Source: Centipeda felix
Lineage (GTDB): Bacteria > Bacillota > Negativicutes > Selenomonadales > Selenomonadaceae
Direction of reading: 5' to 3'
Length of the DNA stretch: 64,000 nucleotides
Assembly: GCF_900186465.1 (NCBI RefSeq)
Contig: NZ_LT891959.1
Location: forward strand, 248,001 to 312,000
Positions 61,601 to 64,000 of the stretch are shown one piece after another; the first letter of the stretch is position 1; each line of letters begins with the position of its first letter. A program made the position numbers and the translations under genes. The notes under the pieces were generated by a model. That model worked only from the letters and a program-made list of their open reading frames with translations, did not search any database and was not told the DNA's origin.

Positions 61601-62895
61601 TGGACGAAGAAGCACTTCATGTCCTGTCCGCCGATATCGAGCACAAAGCTCACCTCGGGGCAGAACTCCTGTGCAGCGCGCAGGTGGGCGAAGGTCTCCA
61701 CCTCACCGCCGTCCGCATGAAGTGCCGCCTTGACAATCGCCTCGCCGTAGCCTGTCGTCACAGCGCCTGCGATGTGACAGCCCGCGGGCATCACATCATA
61801 GAAGTCCCGCAGTGCCTCGATGACCGAGCGCAGGGGCGAGCCCTGATTGCTGCCGTAATAGGTGTGAAGCAGCTCCTTGTCTTTTCCGACGGCGACGAGC
61901 TTCGTCGTCGTCGAGCCGGCATCGATGCCGATCCAGACCGGACCGCGATAGGACGAAAGGTCACCGCGCCGTACGCGATCCCGATCATGCCGCTCCTTGA
62001 ACGCGGCATAATCCGCTGCATCCTTAAAGAGCACAAAGTCCGCCGTACGCGTTTCCGCTGCCGCAGCCGCCTCCGCACGCGCAATACACGCCTCCATCTC
62101 CCGCATATCAGTTGCCTTGGCATCATCGGAGAGCGCCGCGCCGACCGCGACGAAATAATTCCCGTAATCCACATTGACGACGTGATCCTCGTCAAGCTTC
62201 AACGTCTCAATAAAGCGTCTTTTCAGTTCCGGGAGAAAGTGAAGCGGTCCGCCGAGAAAGGCAACCTTGCCCTCAATGGGACGCCCCTGTGCGAGGTTGC
62301 CGATGGTCTGATTGACCACCGCCTGAAAGATCGAAAGCGCAATGTCCGCCTTCTCCGCACCGTCGTTCATGAGTGCCTGAACATCCGTCTTGGCAAAGAC
62401 GCCGCAGCGCGAGGCGATTGCATAGATGCGCTTTCCCTTTTCGGCAAGAGCATTCAGCCCGATTGGATCCGTTGAGAGCAGGGATGCCATGTGATCGATA
62501 AAGGAGCCCGTCCCCCCTGCACAGACACCGTTCATACGCTGTTCCGGCGCATCGCCGAAGTACGTGATCTTGGCGTCCTCACCGCCGAGCTCGACGGCTG
62601 TCGAAGTCGCAGGAATGAGCCGCCGCACTGCCGAGGCGCACGCAACAACCTCCTGCACAAAGGGCAGGCCGATGCGCTGTGCAATGCCCATGCCTGCCGA
62701 CCCCGTCAGAGCAAACGAGAACTTCGACTCACCGACGACATCGCGCAGCTGGCTCAGGTTCTCCTGCAGCGCCTTGCCGATCTCTGAGAAATGCCGCGCG
62801 TAATTCTTATAGAGAATTTCGTGCTGTTCCCCCATAACGACCAGCTTGATGGTCGTCGAGCCGACATCTACACCGACGCGAAATGGTAATTCCAC
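58630..62895 (-). CDS. Large 2-hydroxyacyl-CoA dehydratase activator-type protein (two ASKHA domains plus DUF2229-type region)
   Basis: The product is about 1421 aa. Two tandem BadF/BcrA-type ATPase domains are visible: [18 protein letters not shown] with [14 protein letters not shown] near the start, and [17 protein letters not shown] with [19 protein letters not shown] near residue 330-480. Then comes a cysteine motif ([15 protein letters not shown]), and a long dehydratase-like/DUF2229-type region ([56 protein letters not shown]). Known relatives inject electrons with ATP into 2-hydroxyacyl-CoA dehydratases, but this long form's substrate is unknown. The start is inferred as GTG at 62895 after GGGTGGTG; ATGs lie further upstream. 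Confidence 0.88.
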   Translation of the reverse strand: [1421 protein letters not shown]

Positions 62896-62928
62896 TATTA
62901 CACCACCCATCATTTTCCATAGGAAAAC

Positions 62929-62944
62929 GAGGGACATGTCCCTC
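62929..62944. promoter_or_regulatory. Perfect 16-bp palindrome upstream of the activator-type gene
   Basis: GAGGGACATGTCCCTC is fully self-complementary and lies about 35 bp before the likely start. It could be an operator or part of a leader hairpin; no regulator can be assigned. Confidence 0.55.
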
Positions 62945-62962
62945 TTTCCTTCATTCTGTATT

Positions 62963-62997
62963 AAATAGGAAAGCCCTTCTCAAGGCTTCCCTATTTT
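62963..62997 (-). terminator. Terminator after the metallo-hydrolase gene
   Basis: AAATAGGAAAGCC and GGCTTCCCTATTT pair with one mismatch around an 8-nt loop, 67 nt after the upstream gene's stop. The following T-run on the minus strand is poor (TATTTAAT). Confidence 0.6.
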
Positions 62998-63063
62998 AAC
63001 GTATTTCATAAAGAGATGCAAGCACAGACATCACAGCTCACGGCATTCTGCCGCGCTGTCCCG

Positions 63064-64000
63064 TCAGATGTTGTACGGAGCGATGAGTTTCTTGAAGTAG
63101 GTGCGCGCCTTCAGGAGGGCGCGGATGAGCGGCTCCATCAGTTTCGGCTGTCGTACGACGGCACGGATGAGCGACTTGCGCAGAAGACGATACTCGGCGT
63201 CGAAGTCGCGCAGCGCATCCTCCATCTCCGCTTCGATGGAGACGGCGGGACTGTTCGACGGGATCAGAACGGCACTCCGCCCCTGAATCGTTACAAGATC
63301 GCCGAGGAACGGCGCGTAGACTTCGAGCCCGAGTTCCTCCTGGATGCGCTCCTTCAGAGCCTCCTGTGCCTGCCCTTCGCCGTGTACCAGAAATACCTTT
63401 GCAGGACGCGGTGCGGTGACTGCACGCATCCACTCCACGGTCTGCGCTGCATCCGCATGGGCGGAGAACCCGTCGAGTACCTCGATCTTTGCCTTGACGG
63501 CGATTTCCTCGCCGAGGACGCGCACGCGCTTGATGCCGTCCACCAGCCGCCGCCCAAGACTCCCCTCCGCCTGGTAACCGACGAAGAGCACCGTCGACTC
63601 CGGCCGCCAGAGGTTATGCTTCAGGTGATGGAGCACGCGCCCCGCGTCCGCCATCCCCGAGGCGGAGAGGATGATCGCCGAGCCCTCTGCCGAGTTGAGT
63701 GCTCGCGACTCTGCCGCCGTCTCAGCGATACGTACCTGCGGAAACGCCGGAATCATGCCTTCATGCCCAAAGAACGCAATCGTCTCCTCGTCAAACTCCT
63801 CATAGTTTTTGAGAAAGACGCGCGTCGCCTGAATCGCAAGAGGACTGTCGATGATGATCGGGATGTCGTCATCGAGACGCCCCTCCTTCCACAGATTGTA
63901 GAAATAATAAAGGAGCGTCTGTGTCCGCCCAACGGCAAAGGAAGGAATGATAACATTGCCGCCGCGGTCCATCGTATCGCGGATGACCTCGAGCAGAGCC
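63064..64000 (-). CDS. Beta-CASP metallo-beta-lactamase-fold RNA-specificity protein (C-terminal part)
   Basis: About 310 C-terminal residues are visible; the gene runs off the right edge with no stop or start upstream. The beta-CASP part shows GNVIIPSFAVGRTQTLLYYF and VRIAETAAESRALN, then IILSASGMADAGRVLHHLKHNL, FVGYQAEGSLGRRL, and the C-terminal RNA-specificity motif DGFSAHADAAQTVEWM with the metal-ligand His, and FLVHGEGQAQEALKERI. Relatives are RNases or uncharacterised hydrolases (YsH1/CPSF73-type). A tail of about 65 residues follows the usual end. Confidence 0.85.
   Translation of the reverse strand, partial: ALLEVIRDTMDRGGNVIIPSFAVGRTQTLLYYFYNLWKEGRLDDDIPIIIDSPLAIQATRVFLKNYEEFDEETIAFFGHEGMIPAFPQVRIAETAAESRALNSAEGSAIILSASGMADAGRVLHHLKHNLWRPESTVLFVGYQAEGSLGRRLVDGIKRVRVLGEEIAVKAKIEVLDGFSAHADAAQTVEWMRAVTAPRPAKVFLVHGEGQAQEALKERIQEELGLEVYAPFLGDLVTIQGRSAVLIPSNSPAVSIEAEMEDALRDFDAEYRLLRKSLIRAVVRQPKLMEPLIRALLKARTYFKKLIAPYNI

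Overview
The window looks like a chromosomal segment of a Gram-negative Firmicute of the Negativicutes, most probably a Selenomonas-type organism (inference). Firmicute-type gene orders (mreBCD-mrdA-minCDE-rodA, infC-rpmI-rplT, ispDF behind a YacL-type PIN/TRAM gene) sit beside outer-membrane genes: two TonB-dependent receptors, ExbB/ExbD/TonB and a giant autotransporter. G+C content is fairly high, GTG and TTG starts are common, and gene overlaps of the ATGA or TAATG type are frequent.

Layout. 1-341: minus-strand edge of a nitrogenase-component-1-like gene with a small upstream ORF. 0.5-6.9 kb: aldo/keto reductase; aroE, pncB and trmD on the minus strand; then a DUF4931-like gene overlapping a monofunctional peptidoglycan glycosyltransferase. 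6.9-17 kb: a long minus-strand cell-shape and division cluster (mreB, mreC, mreD, mrdA, minC, minD, minE, rodA) followed by a TIGR03960-type radical SAM protein. 17-22.5 kb: an S-adenosylmethionine-decarboxylase-like protein without the pyruvoyl serine, a PerR-type regulator, tex, and a CobT-type protein with a second partial CobT module. 22.5-26.9 kb: an unknown coiled-coil protein, fabK, ispF, ispD and a YacL-like protein. 27-31.7 kb: a Fur-box-associated TonB receptor with exbB, exbD and tonB. 31.7-40.1 kb: zapA, pheT, pheS, a ThiT-like transporter, a TatD-associated radical SAM protein, a pyridoxal kinase, queF and a GGDEF-EAL protein. 40.4-53.6 kb: a thioredoxin, then a cobalamin riboswitch driving a BtuB-like receptor and a 3193-residue autotransporter. 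53.6-58.3 kb: an SpoU methyltransferase, rplT-rpmI-infC, thrS with an attenuator, and a LysM protein. 58.6-64 kb: a very large 2-hydroxyacyl-CoA-dehydratase-activator-type protein and a truncated beta-CASP metallo-hydrolase.

A dispersed, non-coding element of about 160 bp recurs through the window. It has roughly 15-bp inverted termini and 4-bp target duplications (TTAA, TTAA, TATA), as expected of an IS5-type MITE. Three full copies and several relics are present, many lying on the stop codons of genes.

The most interesting unit is the riboswitch - BtuB-like receptor - giant autotransporter block. It puts a surface protein with a possibly propeller-like head under B12 control, which suggests a cobamide-capture system. 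The same window holds a two-module CobT-like protein, so two unusual cobamide-related loci occur together.
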